A DNA stretch of 64,000 bases, from the NCBI GenBank assembly GCA_009760855.2, contig WPIO01000006.1:8277501-8341500 (forward strand). The letters are read 5' to 3'. Source of the DNA: Cristatella mucedo (lineage: Eukaryota > Bryozoa > Phylactolaemata > Cristatellidae). Position 1 is the stretch's first letter, and each line of letters begins with the position of its first letter. The notes under the pieces are model-generated. The model worked only from the letters and a program-made list of their open reading frames with translations. It made no database searches and was not told the DNA's origin. Below, in pieces: positions 62,578 through 64,000 of the stretch. The position numbers were made by a program, and so were the translations under genes.

Positions 62578-62698
62578 CGGTTAAGGTGCTCGCCCCGACC
62601 AAGGTCCGGCTGAGGTCGTGGGCTCGAGCCCCGAGGCATATGTGAAGCGTCTGAATAGAGATTAAGTTCTCTTGGGGTGCTATGCAAATGAATTATAT
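62578..62698 (+). repeat. SINE-2 copy
   Basis: GGTTAAGGTGCTCGCC (A-box-like), GGTCGTGGGCTCGAGCCCCG (B-box-like), then GAAGCGTCTGAATAGAGATT and CTTGGGGTGCTATGCAAATG. This is the clearest example of a tRNA-like head fused to the LINE-type tail. Confidence 0.75.
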
Positions 62699-63415
62699 TT
62701 AATAAAACTAGTTCATGCATTTCTGACATCTCGTCTTTATCACTTAGATTCCCTTTATTCTGGACTCGCAGCCAATGCTCCAAATCGTCAGCTACTCTTG
62801 CGAATCTCATCTAGTCGGTCTTCAATGGCGCAACTGTGGCTTTGTACTATAACTCTGCGTGCTTCATTGACTCCCTACAACATCGAATCGATTCCAAGAA
62901 CCGTTGTCTCGCTTACCGGTTGCTTCTCTGCACACAACAGCCTACCTATCCGATCTTGTTCCTCCATTGCGAACTCGAACCACCAGCTCTTAAGCTTTTC
63001 GTCTTCTCACGGTTCCTTGAACTTAATTGAATCTTTTGGTATTAGCACCTTTAGTTCCTATGCACCGAAAGTCGGAAACTCCCATCCGCCTAATGCAACC
63101 AGCTGCAATTACAATGCGACATTTAAGTGTCTCCCATAGGGAATCTGTTCCGATCAGCTTTCCCTGTATACTAGTGAGCATGTCTCTGTTTGTTCCTGCA
63201 AGTTTGCCATGCCTACTTATGCAAGACTTAGTGCCTGCTGCTAGTCAAAGGTCGTCACCGGTGGCACTGAGTATCTTCTGGTGTACTTTAGAATCCCTGG
63301 TTGTTAGTTTTCCTTGCAACGAGTTAGACAGTGCCTCGACAGAGATTGAGCTCTCTTAGGCTCCATAAAACGTGCTAAAATGTCCTTCATATTATTATTA
63401 TCATGATTGTTAAAA
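62699..63415 (+). mobile_element. L2/CR1-like LINE C-terminal region and 3' tail
   Basis: The frame 62672-63139 reads LVHAFLTSRLYHLDSLYSGL and AANAPNRQLLLRISSSR, then shifts to LPIRSCSS and FSSYAPKVGNS. It ends in CAGTGCCTCGACAGAGATTG, AGCTCTCTTAGG and an ATT tail at 63390-63405. Its wording differs from families A and B, so it may be a third lineage. Confidence 0.7.
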
Positions 63416-63700
63416 ATAAATACTTTGGAGATTCCTTAGCCTGCCATGGTTATTCGTAAGTTTCTTTGCCGGATAGGTTTAGTAAGACTTCCGGAAGAAC
63501 AGACGAGAAGTGACATGTCACTCGGCTCACTAATTTTGGTCACCTAAGCCGGTATTTCAGCCTGTGCGTATCCGGCGGGTTGTTCTCGAGATGGCGATTG
63601 AGAAAGTTCGTACAGCAGGGCACTCGAGGGTACGATTACGCAGCCCCTACAAGCCGCGCAGCTATTCTTTTGGTCTTGCCTCCTGTGCAGCACATCCATT

Positions 63701-63757
63701 GGGCCTAGAACAAATTTAAGTTTTCTGAAAGCGCTCTACAAACGAACATTATTATTC
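63701..63757 (+). repeat. LINE/SINE-2 type tail
   Basis: GGGCCTAGAACAAATTTAAG, TTTTCTGAAAGCGCTCTACA and ATTATTATT match the shared tail. No head is recognised. Confidence 0.45.
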
Positions 63758-64000
63758 CGATGACGACCAACCCTGAAGATGGGAAACTCCTAGCTGCTTC
63801 CTTTAAAATCTACAGGTTTAGGGTTTGCCTCCTCGAAGCGTTATTCTAGCCCCCACTTACTTGCTAAACCATATAGAGACAGACCCCGAGCTTGCGAGCA
63901 CAGCGTGTACTGCCCGGCACATCTTCTGAGCACGTCTGAACTCGGTAGTCACTTGGAGAACATGCAAGACGGTGTAACTTCAGAGCACAGTCTTCCGGTC

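Overview
The window is animal nuclear DNA. There is no bacterial gene layout. Its one convincing cellular gene is split into about 21 short exons with consensus splice sites over roughly 50 kb. The introns are filled with L2/CR1-like LINEs, tRNA-derived SINEs, Tc1-like and hAT transposon remains and microsatellites. I cannot name the species. Gene and repeats fit an invertebrate metazoan with an intron-rich, repeat-rich genome.

The gene (plus strand, 9660-59550) encodes a receptor-type protein tyrosine phosphatase. In the best model, whose exon phases all join (1101 residues), it has a signal peptide, a Ser/Thr/Ala/Pro-rich stalk, a cysteine-containing module and three fibronectin type III (FN3) units. 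These are followed by one transmembrane helix with a basic cytosolic flank, a single tyrosine phosphatase domain with intact catalytic Cys, Arg and Asp, and an acidic, serine-rich tail. There is no second phosphatase domain, so the layout is like the R3 class (PTPRB/H/J/O/Q, fly Ptp10D). The extracellular half is spread over 9660-43017 with long introns. The transmembrane exon is at 43220. The catalytic domain is compact at 48488-58163 and the tail exon is at 59294-59550. One intron appears to be GC-AG.

Layout: 1-4340, copy 1 of a long repeat (R1) holding a broken Tc1-like transposase; 4500-6280, SINE, LINE and R2/R4 repeats; 7640-10650, a CpG-rich stretch over the presumed promoter and first exon, with a LINE 3' end inside it; 12216-15440, R1 copy 2; 19390-21485, a LINE with an intact endonuclease segment but a deleted reverse transcriptase core; 22885-24525, a GTF2IRD2-like hAT pseudogene; 24788-25344, R2 copy 2 beside exon 5; 26105-29960, nested LINEs; 32175-37935, a LINE/SINE-rich part; 39005-46000, LINEs and a second hAT pseudogene; 53690-54600, a third Tc1-like pseudogene; 59551-64000, 3' flank with SINE and LINE pieces.

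Two repeat relationships stand out. A second tRNA-headed SINE family ends in the same roughly 40-bp tail as the LINEs, suggesting it borrows their machinery. Several repeats are also nested or composite, giving an order of insertion.
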